Shown: in pieces, positions 10,331 to 23,200 of the stretch
How positions within the stretch are numbered: the stretch's first letter is position 1
How the letters are laid out: each line of letters opens with the position of its first letter
Assembly: GCF_023053635.1 (NCBI RefSeq)
Contig: NC_086172.1
Span: 26,069,501 to 26,133,500 of the forward strand
Origin: Elgaria multicarinata webbii
Taxonomy: Eukaryota > Chordata > Lepidosauria > Squamata > Anguidae
DNA length: 64,000 nucleotides
Direction: 5' to 3'
Translations under genes and position numbers: made by a program
The notes under the pieces: model-generated
Database searches by the model: none
What the model saw: the letters and a program-made list of their open reading frames with translations, nothing else
Told to the model about the DNA's origin: nothing

Positions 10331-12839
10331 TTTCAGTCTCTCCTACTTGAATTAGAAGGCTGTGATATTTTCATTAAGTGCATAACAAAGTTCATACAGA
10401 TGAGTCTTCTTTTTGTACAGGCCGAAAGGTGAAATGTTCTTCAGCTGAGAAAAAGAAATCTATAAAGTAAAACAGAATAGGAAAGAGTAAAGGTTTGAAA
10501 TCCCTTTTTGCTATTCCCAACAGGTTGCACAACAGTTCTTGCAATACGGTTTTTGCACACCATTTTATTTTATAGTAGAATCTACGTCTAATAATAAATA
10601 CAAACTGCCTTTTTACACAATTCTGGTTGTACCGTGATTTCTTCCAAACATTGCTAGATTTAGTATAGTAATTTAATGTGGCATTTCCAGTTTCTGCATG
10701 AACATAAAGCAAGGTATCAATTGATTAAATGTTGCTAACTTATTCCATTGATTGACTAAATGGTGTTAATTTATTCCACCTTTTTTGACCAATGAACTTC
10801 TAATGAAAACAAAATACATTGAATAAATGCTAGTAAGGTGTGAACACAGCATATATAATTTGATTCCTTTGGTCTAAACATACAACACTGAAGAAGTTAG
10901 CATTGGTAGAATATCAAGTATCAAGATGTTCTACCTTTGCCTGTGTGGTCCCTTTCATTCTTTCCTCTGTGAACAAAATCCTGTGCTCCATGCACAAATA
11001 CAGGTATAGAACGATTATTTTAACTAGTAACAAAGTCAAAACATTGAAAGAAGCCTGTTGGGCACCATCAGTACAACAATGCAAACTGATGTTGTAATTG
11101 CATATTCAAAACTGCTAAGAGAGAGTTATATGAATGAAGTTGAAATCCTTATGCATTTTCAAGAGACACCAAAGTGATCTGTGTTTTTAAAAAATTACAT
11201 GTACACATGGCTAGCTTTGCTGATGTTTGCAAAACATTGGATGATAGACTGAAAAACTATTTGAAGGATTATTAAATAGGCAGGCAGTAGAAGGAGAAAA
11301 CAACCAAAACTAAATACAAGGCTTATTTGTGAATACTGTAATGGAATTGGCAGGTTTGCAATGAGACTTCTAAGATCCTGATAGTGGAAGAAGAAGAGGA
11401 CTGGAGCAACAATTTGGCAGGATAACACTGCTAAATACTAGATAACTAAGACTAGTGTAAAGGGACATCATGGGAAACAAAATACACAGAAACTTGGTTT
11501 TGTGGGTAAAATGTCTACTGACATACTTTTTAACTAATCACATAAAAACCAACCAATGAATGTCATGTTCCTTTAGTTATCTCAAAGGCCCAGAAATTGC
11601 CTCTGACTAACAAGAAGAGCTCTTATGTTCACTTTTAACTTGCTCTTTACTCTGGTTTACCCTCTGATGGCTCAGGAAATTCAGTATTTGTAAACACAAC
11701 ACCCCTTTATTTTTGGAATAAATGAATTATCTCTCTCTCTCTCTGCGCTAATAAATATATTGAGGTATCAAGGTAATGTGTATACCGTGCCTTTAAAAAT
11801 AGAATGGAGGGAGGCAGAAACACAGTAAAGTTGTTTCCATGGTGAGGGAGAAAGCTAAAATCATCGAAGGAGGGGAGTCAGACGCACACGGCCTCAAAAT
11901 CTCAAAAGATTTCCAAGCTTTGTGTTTAAATACATGGGCCGGACACAACCTGTCAAGCAGTAAGATCACCTCAAAGGGTAAGTGTTTCTGGATACCTTTT
12001 AAGTGTTCCACCATGTGAACATGGATGGCCCAAGATGTTTGGCGCTGAGCTGGAAATTGCCCTCTTGATCCTGAAACTGGTGATATGCACATATCCATCT
12101 GCTGGTGTGACAAACTGCCCTATTAAATCATTTGTTTCCATTGCTCTATCACATTAACATAACAAAACTCTCAAGGTGTGTTTTTTTTTAAAAAAACATA
12201 TCTAAATAATATTTGATACCACAGGGTATTCAGTTTTTCAACTTTGGTGTGAAATTAGACACAAATTTAAATACGTTTTTATTCTCCCAGATTTTGTGTA
12301 TGTGTGTATGCTTCAGTATTTTAAATTCTTGGTTGTGTTTCTGGACCCGCTTCTGCTCTCTTTAACTTTAATTTTGAATTTTTAGTCTCATTTGAATCTG
12401 CAACATGTTGCATTTTATGGTTCGTTTTAATTTTGTAAACCGCCCTGGGATCCAGGAAGTTGAATGCAGGAGCTGCTTTCTGTGAGAGAAAAGGCTCCTC
12501 TCTCAGAAGGTTCCTCCATCCAATTTGGGGTGGTGGGGGAGGAATCACCCTCTCTGCAACCACAGCTCACCCCATTCAGCATGGCCTCCTGACTTTGCAT
12601 AGCATTTTAATGGTGGGCAGCCATGAAAAGGAAAATTCAGGGGAATCCACTTCTGCCAGCAAAGTTGATCCGGTTTAAATCTGGAGCCAACCTTCTAAAA
12701 GTAAATATGAGTATAAACTGACTATTAACCAAAGTCTGCTCCTGAGGAAACTGCTTCACTCTGCCTCCTGGGCAACTGCCCCTACATCTTATAGTTAGCT
12801 TATGTACCTGTTTACTCAAAAGTAAGCAAGTAAGGAGTT

Positions 12840-12928
12840 ATTTTATTTTATTTTATTTTATTGTTTTGTTTTTTTTGTGAACCACCAGAGAGCTTCTGCT
12901 GTTGGATGGCGATTGATTGATAAATAAG
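12840..12928 (+). repeat. L2 3' tail
   Basis: It reads tgaaccaccagagagcttct, then gatggcgattgattgataaa after a TTTTA-rich run; an aged copy. Confidence 0.6.
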
Positions 12929-13078
12929 AATCCTTAAAGCAAAGTGGTGTATATTTGGCCTCAAAATATAAGATATCTTTATGTGTGTGTCTGTATGTAT
13001 CATAACATAGACTTAAATCAGCAAGGAGGTAAGACAAAGTCGAGTCCCATTTCCACACCACCTCCGCCCTATTTCAGA

Positions 13079-13338
13079 ACATATTTATTTATTACATTTA
13101 TATACCGCCCCATAGCCGAAGCTCTCTGGGCGGTTCACAAGAGTTAAAACAGTAAACATTAAAAAGTATACAAAATTTAAAAACCATCAGAGACATAAAA
13201 AACAATATAAAAACAGTATCCATTTAAAAACAACAGTTTTGGGGTCCGTTAGAAAGCAAACTTAATGTTCTTAAATGCTGTTAAATGCCTGGGAGAAGAG
13301 AAAAGTCTTGACCTGGCGCCTGAAAGATAATAGTGTTG
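13079..13338 (-). repeat. L2 3' end
   Basis: On the minus strand it is an L2 tail with upstream 3' UTR, ending gtgaaccgcccagagagc and a TAAAT-rich run. The part near 13300 matches the copy at 52.9 kb (gagaagtcttgacctggcgc). Confidence 0.8.
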
Positions 13339-13346
13339 GCGCATAT

Positions 13347-13455
13347 TTATTTATTTATTTAATTAATTAATTACATTTATATACCGCCCCACAGCCGAAG
13401 CTCTCTGGGCGGTTTACAACATTTAAAAATAGTAAACATTAAAAGTATACAATTT

Positions 13456-13506
<51 letters not shown>

Positions 13507-13540
13507 AAAACAGTATAAAAACAACAGTATCCATATGTGA
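13347..13540 (-). repeat. Second L2 3' end in the same direction, with (CA)n inside
   Basis: The same L2 tail recurs right after the previous one. It carries a long (CA)n at about 13457-13503. Confidence 0.8.
13457..13503. repeat. (CA)n microsatellite, about 23 units
   Basis: Uninterrupted ca dinucleotides inside an L2 tail. Confidence 0.95.
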
Positions 13541-13802
13541 TTATTCTTCAAGGATACTTGTATCCCTGGCCATCTCGCTGGTTGTACACAGTTAATAGCT
13601 TTTGTTATAAACAATTAAATGGGTCCATGATATACGACATAGTTGATTCTGTCAGGGTTGGCAAAGAACAGTTCGGTTGCATGGAAGTCTGTCCCTCAAG
13701 GAAGCTAGTGGTGAGACACTTCAAAGGCTATGGTTGGGGAAGAGGAATTGGAACCTTCTCAATTAGAGTATGCTATCAACTAATTTGTGGTATTAGTAGC
13801 CT

Positions 13803-13905
13803 TCACCAAACTGGTGCTCTCCAGATGGTTTGGATTACAACTCTCATCATCCCCACCTGTTCGGCCAGCATGGCTGAACGCTTCTGGACAGCACCAGTTT
13901 TGGGG
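13803..13905. repeat. Snap-back repeat of the 'ctccagatg...aactcccatc' family
   Basis: The arms are caaactggtgctctccagat and its diverged reverse complement (acagcaccagttttg); the core is acaactctcatcatcccc. This abundant family of about 110 bp recurs elsewhere in the window. Confidence 0.6.
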
Positions 13906-14087
13906 GAGGCTGTGTTACAGAAAATCTGCCGTTTTCTCTGAGCTGTACATCTGACATTTCGAAATGTTCCTTGTCCATAGGTGCTCAAGATCCTCATTTT
14001 AGGAGAGCCAATGTTTAGACAGGCATCTTTTTTTCTTCAGTGCATGTCTCTAAATTCTCAAACTCTGCTTTGTCTTTCCACTTGCAG

Positions 14088-14225
14088 GTTTTTGACCATA
14101 CACATTTCAAGAACAGCAAACATGTCACATTCTCATTACTTATACTGTCCTTGTTGGGATCCTTGGAAGATAGGATGTAAAAGGATTGTAAAAACCAAAG
14201 CAGGCCAGTCGAATCAGAAGCCCAA
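14088..14225 (+). CDS. FLACC1: FLACC1 exon 1 (first coding), start codon at 14122
   Basis: The acceptor tttccacttgcag shows that at least one non-coding exon lies upstream. The first ATG after it is at 14122, in frame with [20 protein letters not shown] and on to AGQSNQKP, leaving two nucleotides at an aa|gtaagt donor. No other ATG precedes it in the exon. Confidence 0.75.
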
Positions 14226-17200
14226 GTAAGTAGAAAATGTTGGCATGTTGGGGGTGGATGGCTGAGAAGACAACTATATCACTCCCTTTAATAGTGATCT
14301 CAGTGCCTCCATACCAACATGAATGAAGCCAAAATAGATGCTGAATCAGAGGAACCACAGCTTTCTCCGCTGTGGCACCCCAGTTGTGGAATGAGCTCCC
14401 CAGAGAGGTCCGCCTGGCACCTACACTGTACTCTTTTCGTCGCCAGCTGAAGACCTTTTTATTCTCTCAGTATTTTAACCCTTACTTTTAACTTAAATTT
14501 AAATTTTATTGTTCTAACTCTGTATTTTAATCTTATCTCAATTTTGCTGCGTGGTTTTATCCTGGTTGTGCTTTTTATACTGTATTTTGTATTTGTGCTT
14601 TTAACCTGTTGGTTGTTTTATTCTGGTTTTAATTTTTGTGAACCGCCCAGAGAGCTTCGGCTATTGGGCCGTATAAAAATGTAATAAATAAATAAATAAA
14701 TACAGAAAGGCTTTTTTAAAGAAGCCAAATATGAGCAACTCCTCCCCCAAAAACTCAATATTGAGGACTGAGCATACTTAATGCTCACCCTTTGTCTTGA
14801 CATTAGCCCTGAAACCCCCACGTTTGTGCTCCTTTGCCTTGATCCCACACGAAGGAACTAATGCCGGATTTACAGGGGAGCTGGTTGCTCATTTTTTTAA
14901 AACGTGCCGGCACTGCTTTTAGAGGGGAGGAGGAGCAGTTTTCTTCTTTTTTTTACACTAATCTTTAACTGTGAAGTGTCACAGTTAAAGGGAGCCAGGG
15001 ATACAGACCACCATCAGCCCCTCGCATCCCGACTGCTCTTGGAGGGGAGGACGACCAGGTTGCAGGTTATTATTTTTAAAAACTTAATCTTGAACAGACT
15101 GAGGGGGGCAGCCTTTTTGGTGGTTTTTTAAATGTTTATCTGTAAATGTGAAGCTTTGCATACACAAAAATATTAAAAACAATGGGGGAGGGGATGTCCA
15201 GCCGAAGGTGACCATTCAGGGGTCACCATCAACTGGGGCACACCTCTGCCCCAGCTCCAAAGCCAGGTGGCAGATGGCAGATGCTGTCCTCGCCTCACTC
15301 CAAGAAAAAAAATTGTGGTAAGTCACGGACGTCTTTAAAGCGGGGGTTTGCCCCTGGATGGCTTCACGGTGGCGGCTGCATCATATACTGTAGATGATGG
15401 ATCCACTCCAGGGCAAAGCCCTTGTCAAGACAGCCCAAATGTTGAGTGCAATAAGAAAAACAGAAAACTAAAATAGGAGAGTGAATTGGCCTTCTTGAAC
15501 CCCTTACAACTTTTGTCTGCGTATATTAATAAATATCACACACAATTGATAGAAAATCTCTATATAGTATATATGGTAATGGGTCGATTTCTTTGTTTAT
15601 TGGCTTGCATGTTCAAAGTGGCTTACAAGAAATAATGGTGATCCTATAAAACAATTAAGTAAAACAAATAAAATTACTGAACAGCCAAGCAATGAATCAC
15701 TTTTAAGGCCGGGGTAGGCAACTTGTAGCCCTCTAGATGTTTCGGCCTATAACTCCCATCATCCCTCATTATCGGCTATGCTGGCTAGGGGTCATGGGAG
15801 CTGTGGACTAAAACGTTTGAAGGAGCACAAGTTATCCACTCCTCATCTAGGGAGAGAGTCAGGATTCTAAATGAAAGCGAAGGGGAATTATTCCTTGGCT
15901 CTAAATGTATCAGAATATATGCAGTGGGTCAGCAATAATAGTCTTGGGAATGAAGAGAACACTACTAATTCTAAGAGGCATCACTGGATCTCAGAATGCT
16001 GCAGGTTTGATTTGTATCTAGATGTAATGCAAAAGTTGCCTCAAACTACAGACCAGTTTATACTACAACTGATGGATTTTTGCGAAGGCTGTGCTACAGA
16101 TTAACTCCAGAACTAAATATAACTAAAGGCATAGACTGGAAATTTAAGTGCTGGTATCCTGCTCTTCCCGCTGAAAGAGTTAAGAAAGGAGTATTGTTGC
16201 ACATCCCAATGTTTCTGTAAACAGGCCTATTTAATGCTTAAAAAACCTGCATGAACTAGTGGTAGCAATTGGACAGAAGACAAGATGGAGGCCTGGGAAT
16301 CGATGCCTCCATCATACTACCTTGAACTCTTTCAAAAGCTACTGTTAGTCTCCAGAGACTCCCTGACTCCCTCATAAGGTGATAACTATTGCACGTCTGA
16401 GAACTTAATGGCCAAAAGCATTTTAGGGCTGACTTTTCAGGGAGGTGTGATATCTTTCTAAACAATGTTTATTTTTTTAAAATTAGATCGATCCTGAAAG
16501 ACCAAAAGAAGACCCAGTTTGCTCTAACACCTCCAGGTACTGCTAGGCAAGTATTCCTGTACACAAAGAAGAAAGCAAAGATGAGCGCAAGGTGTCTTGC
16601 AACCAATGGCTTTTATTAACTGTTGTATGTAGCAGTACGTGGTAAGGTCCATGGATTAAACACAATTTTGGTTTCTTTTGGAGATGGCTTTTGAGCATTT
16701 TCACTGCTCGCACCTTACAGTGGTAGCTTATGCACTGCCAATGATTTTAAGAGTGTATGATCAACTGAGGGGGGGATCTACACTACTGCTTTTAAAGTGC
16801 TTTAAAGCACTTTGAAAATGTTTTGAAAACTGTATATGCAGTGTGTCCTGGGCCCAAACAGTTGTCAAAGTGCTTTAAAGCAGTAGTGTAGATCCCCCCT
16901 GAGAGAACGTGTTGTGCTATCCTTGACGCATCTGTATTGTTTTGCATGCCCAGAAAGGATGTACTATAGAGGCAGCCCCTAAAACAGGGGAAGGAGGGCA
17001 ATGATCCCAGACCCTTCCTTTCCACCTGAGGCTGTTACTAATCCATAAGGCACCGCTTCTCTTACCCTATGGCTGCTAAGTTTACTCGGGAGAACTCTGT
17101 CAAAATGCTTTTTGAAACTCCTAGTATAGAATGTCTTGGATTGCTGCCATCTATATACATTCTCCCAAAGGTTGGTGAAGCCTAACTTACCTTTGGAGAA

Positions 17201-20200
17201 GCCCTGCTGATGCTTCCTTGTTCTTCGCCATACTTAACGATTTTATCTTTAATAACGCTTTCTACCATTTCCCCCAAAACTAATGTTGGTCTGTAAATGC
17301 CAGCTCTCAAGGCCTCTTTTTTTAAAAAAAATCTCCATTATGTTGGGCTATTTTCTAGACCTCTGATACGGACACCCATTTTAGAGATGCATGGTTTGTT
17401 ATAAGAGCAGCAATTCCACACCTGTGTTCTTTAAGAACCCTTGGGTGAATGCCATCTGAACCCAGAGACTTCTCCTGCTTGATTCGGTTCTTAGATGCCC
17501 TCTTTTGTAAAGTGTCTGTTCAGGTTCAATTATGTCTCATTCATGTTCTAGAGTAAAGACAAATACACAGAATTAATTCAGCTTTGGTACTCATCCTAGC
17601 TGAGCTTCTGTTATTGTGATTGAAATTAATCTCCAAGAGTCTTGGATTCTCCTGATGCTCCCCTTTGATTAATCCCTTCTTTTGAGGTTTTCTTTCTTGT
17701 GACCATGTTGGGCTGACTTGGCAACTTTCCACTTATATATATGTTGGATTTGATAGCATTGTGGTTATTATTCCTAATTAATTCACCAACAATTACATCT
17801 CAAACTGGGCCCTGGACACTATTTAGAATTAAGTCCTGGGTTGCTTCCTTTTTGGCTGGTTTCTTGATAAAACTGTTTAAAGGCACAGTCATTTAAAATC
17901 TATGGAATAATAATAATAATTTATTTCCTACCCGCCTCTCTGATTGGATCGAGGCGGGGAACAACAACAACAAGCATAAAATACAGATTAAAAACATGGT
18001 ATACACTGTTTAGAAACATCCTAAAAGCATCCTAAAAACATCCTAAAACATGGACATCTTACATACATGGAAATTTTATTTCACACGTGGGCACCATCTG
18101 TATTCTTCTGTCTCCATTCTGCTTTTTGAACTGTGGATTTCCTGGATGAATGGTAACGTTCAGAATGACCCATCTCCCATAATGGCAGCATTGATATTTG
18201 CTAGACCCAGGGCTGACCTGGGTAATTTTGCTGCTTGAGCTAAAGGACAAAATTACATAGAAACCAACTGGACTGGCACTTGAACCTTATTTCAACACTG
18301 GTGATGTGACAGCATCCTCCATTGTATCTGAGGGCAGAAGGCTAACTTAGGGGTCACAGGTCACATACAGTTCTATCCCCCCAACATCACTGACTCTCCC
18401 TGCCTCGATCTGTTTAATGGTAGGACTGGCCCTGAGTAAACCAATGTCTTATACTTAAGTCAGCCACAATATTTAGCATCCAAACTAGACAGTCCTAACT
18501 ATTAAAAAAATGCATTTGGAGGTATTACTCTATTTCTTAGATTCTAAGACGCACTTTTCCCCCCATATAAACATCTCTAAAAATGGGGTGCATCTTAGAA
18601 TCGCTGGTGTGTTTTAGGGTTGTTGTTTTTTCTGTTGGTGGTACTGAAATTACTGTGCGTCTTACAATCGATGGTGTCTTACAATCGAAGAAATACGGTA
18701 CTACATAACTGGTTATTCCAAATGACCCTGTGTAATCTGCCCATAGTGACACTTATGCTTAGCATTTTTAAAAAAGTTCCGGGTTGTTATATATTGCTCT
18801 ATATCATTCAGATATTGAAATTAGTTACATGTTGACTTTTCTATACATCTATACATTAATAAATCATAAGGATAAATACATAAATAAATAATCCCATGTG
18901 TTGTCATGTGCCCTTCACAAGTAGGAAAACTCATGTTCTTTAGCTGTCCAGCCCAGAAAGCTACCATGAAGGAAGAAGAGCGTAGAAAAAGATGTTAAAG
19001 CTTCCCTCCCTTTTCTTAGGAAGTTATGCACAGTTATACGTGACTGAAACCAGGAGGATGCCAGCAATGTCACTATCATTACTATGTTTGTATATGTCAC
19101 AAGAGCCATGCTCCGTGTGAAGTAACTGTTCAAACTCCTTTGGCTTCTCTCCCAGCCCAGTTCTTGTTCAAGCTGTCCTAGACGTATTTTCCCTTCACCT
19201 TAAGATTTTGTTGGCTTGATATCTTGCTTTGACCACTCAAGTAGTGGTACTGAGGAGTGGCTTTCAGACAAAACTAAACCACTTAAAACTGAATACAGCA
19301 TAATAAAATTACTCATACAGCAATGCAGCACAAAAATTAAACCGTGTTCCCCCTCCCCAAAAATTTTTTTGTGAAATGCTTCACCTGAGTCGATGTTCTA
19401 AGGAAAATTCCACCTGTTTCTCAAGACCCTCATTGCTTTGGCACTATTGATAAACCAAATGATGTCACCAGCCTTTCGTTGAACATGCTTGTTGTGCAAA
19501 CCTTGAAGGAAGAACAGTTAGCCTTATGAATGGACTGAAATTTATGACCCACATTATACCTCTCTAACAAAAATGTAAATAAATTTTTGAACAGCACAAA
19601 AATGTAACTCTGTACAAATAAGCAACTATTGATGGGAAATGATGGGGGGAATCTTAGTTCTTAATAGGAAAAATAACAAATAATGATATTTTTGTAGTCT
19701 TCATTTTAAAAACCTGAAAGGCAACACTCACACCACACCTGCTATTGTGGGTTGCTCAAAGGTAACTTGTGTTTATATCAGAAATTAATTCTCTCTTATG
19801 CATTCTATTAAGCATTCTCTTCTGAAATAAGTTTCGGGGGAAAGCATTTTGTGCAGGAAACTGTCATCAAGTCAGATTCTATTTTTGATAGGCTAGGCAA
19901 AATTGTTGTTGTTTTTAAGTAACCTTATCTTTTTCTTCCAGAGTGAAATTTTCTGCCAAAACTTATGTGCATCCACTAAGAAGCAGGGAGCCTCGAGATG
20001 TGAGTCAAATAAATCCTTCCTTATTTTTTAACTTCTATTATTGTCATTTTAAGAATTTAGATTGCATTTGCAATATGAAAGAAGTTTTAACTGGTTCTTT
20101 CCTTGCAAATGACCGTGTGACTTACGCAGTGTCCAATTTCAGGGAGAGATCCTATATACATCTTTAGGTCCTATATACATCGTCAGCAAATTGTGGCCAA

Positions 20201-23200
20201 GAAACAAAAAGGAACCAGTTCAGAGATTGGAACATTGTGGTGATGTGCTCAGAAGTAGACCATTAATAGAAGTATAGCTTCCAAATCGCGTGAGGTACTG
20301 GTTCCTCTCTATTCGGCCCTGGTTAGGCCTCATCTAGAGTATTGCGTCCAGTTCTGGGCTCCACAATTCAAGAAGGACGCAGACAAGCTGGAGCGTGTTC
20401 AGAGGAGGGCAACCAGGATGACCAGGGGTCTGGAAACAAAGCCCTATGAAGAGAGACTGAAAGAACTGGGCATGTTTAGCCTGGAGAAGAGAAGATTGAG
20501 GGGAGACATGATAGCACTCTCCAATTACTTGAAAGGTTGTCACACACAGGAGGGCCAGGATCTCTTCTCGATCCCCCCAGAGTACAAGACACGGAATAAT
20601 GGGCTGAAGTTAAAGGAAGCCAGATTCCAGCTGGACATCAGGAAAAACTTCCTGACTGTTAGAGCAGTGCGACAATGGAATCAGTTACCTAGGGAGGTTG
20701 TGGGCTCTCCCACACTAGAGGCGTTCAAGAGGCAGCTGGACAACCATCTGTCAGGGATGCTTTAGGGTGGATTCCTGCATTGAGCAGGGGGTTGGACTCG
20801 ATGGCCTTGTAGGCCCCTTTCAACTCTGCTATTCTATGATTCTATAAGAGCAGCCTAATATAGATCACATTGCAGTACTCTTGTGTTGAGACTATGGCAG
20901 CACCCTGAAGCTAAGATCTGTATAGGTTGAAAAATTGTATTCTCTTATTCAATGAAACTGTTGTAATAAAAAGTATCCCTTCACCTATTTGGTGTACCTC
21001 CTCTCCCCTCAGACTATGTTTTTAGCCAATTAAGTAGCCCTCTTAAACTAGTGTGTCCTATAAAACTGCATCAGAGTGTTATGCCTCACCTCAAAGGAGA
21101 GTCCTCTGAGGAAGAGAGCCAACTCATGGTGCCACAGCCAGAGGCACAGGGAGGGGTGGAGGCCCCCCTGACCGACAGTGTTTCAGAGATTTCTCGAGTG
21201 CAGGAGGCAGAAGAGCAGCTTGGCACATCGGGCTGCATGCCAGAGATGCCTGAGTTGCAGGAGGTGGAGAGGGATGTAATTCAGCCGGTGCAGCTGAGAA
21301 AAAGCAAACGGGGAAGGAGGAAAAACCAATCATGGCAGGAGAAAGCACTTAAGTATCACACCCAGCCTTGATGACCTAGCTGAGCTAATTAACAGCCGGC
21401 TATAAATCAGACCAGGCCCAGGCATACCTCACTGAAGGCAAACCGTCTGTTTCCTTGGTTTCTTGATCTGGCTGCATCATGACTCTGATTCCTAGACCCT
21501 TGGCAATGCTGCTGATACTGCTTTTCTGGACACTCACTGACTGCTTTGACGCTTGGCTCTACGACCCCTTGGCAACCGACTATAGACTGACCGGACTACA
21601 TGTTGTATTGAAAGAATCTTAAGACACCAGAGACATCTTCTTAAACGCTACTTTATCCTCCCCGCTCCCCTCCATGCCTCTACTACAACCCCCAACATGC
21701 AATTCACCTACCACAATACCACACTACACTTCTGCTTTGCGATACCTTGCTGGAAATTCACGGAGAGGATTTGGACTGCCAACCTGGCTTAGGGCATGAC
21801 CCACATGTAAACAGGACACAGTCAGCCTGAGATTTCTTTTTAGGGAGCATATCATTGGTTTGGATTTTCAACTTTAGGATTCTAAAGTTCAGCCTCTTTT
21901 CACTCAGATATCAAAGGAGTTTGAAGATGAGGTCATTCCTGGTTTTACTATGACTCACAGTAAAGAATATATTGACGTCACTCTGGGGGAGGAATTCTTT
22001 GAGAGGAAAAAACCTTCTGAAGAACCTTTCAAGTCCATTGTGCCCAGGTAATCTTATACAATGGCAAGCAATGTCGAAATGATGTGATTTTCTAGAGGAG
22101 TAACAAGAAACAATAATGATGATGATGATCATGATGATGATAACAAAACAATTTTTGTATTTATGTTATTGTTGCTGTTATAATACAATTGTGGTGGTTA
22201 AAAATCGATGATGAAAATTGATGAAATTATGATGATGATAATGTAAACCCCTTTTAACATTGATATGCCCAGGCTTAACTGCATATGTTTATTTTATTAA
22301 AATACTTATAACCTGCTCCATATCAATAGAACTCAGGGTGCATTCCAATCAATTAAAATTATTCAGAAACATACTATTGAACTATTCACAATCCGGTATA
22401 TAGAATCAGCAATTATAAATTGGAACCACTGTTCCTAACTAAGAACCAGTTCTTAACTTGGTGATGAACTGAAGCCAATATAAATGCCTGCTGTGTTTCC
22501 AAGGAGAGGACATTCTATAACTGGGGTGCCACAGTCAGGAAGGCCATCTCCGCATAATGGACAACTCCCTGTGATGGGATGCAGAGGAGAGCCAGTGGGT
22601 GTAGTGGTTAGGGATTCGGGAGATCCAGGTTCTAGTCCCCACCCAGCCATGGAAGCCCACAGGGTGACTTTGGGCCAGTCACAGACTCTCAGCCCAACCT
22701 ACCTCACAGGGTTGATGTTATGAGGATAAAATAGAGAGGAGGAGGGTTATGTACACCACTTTGAGTTCTGTAAGAAGGAAAAAAAGGTGGGATATAAATG
22801 AAACAATGGATCTTAATGCTTGGGCAGGTGTATTCATGAAACGGTGGGATCTGTTTCCTGTGACCCACTGATCCTATATGTAGCCAAGATCTCTGTGCCT
22901 GCTTACAATGGACAGCATTTAGATTAGTAGCAGTTCCACATCAATTTCTGTAGCATATAGTGATGTTGTCCCTCAACCAGGGGTTAAAGGCTCACTACCC
23001 CGGCGTGTTAGTAGCCAATCAAACGCACGAGGCTGGAGAATGCTCTTAATCCATTTACTTCCGATACTGCAGTATGGGGGTGCTCTCCAGTTAAACAAAA
23101 TGGAGGCACCAAGAACAAAGGGATCTCACAGTATATAAAGGCCCTGACTACAAGAGGGTGTTCGGCTCTTTCTAACCCTTCTATTGGTCAGTTCTGGATT

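Larger units (their letters stand above)
10331..14087. other. Intergenic DNA between TRAK2 and the first coding exon of FLACC1
   Basis: It should contain the FLACC1 promoter and a 5' non-coding exon, which I cannot place. Seen: a (ct)n run near 11736, L2 tails at about 12840-12928, 13079-13338 and 13347-13540, and a palindromic repeat at 13803-13905. The stretch 10331-12400 shows nothing I recognise. Confidence 0.5.
16903..19943. other. FLACC1 intron 2 remainder
   Basis: It contains a LINE tail at about 17920-18055 (minus) and a MITE at 18528-18702. The other parts (16.9-17.9 kb and 18.7-19.9 kb) show no feature I can name. Confidence 0.5.
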
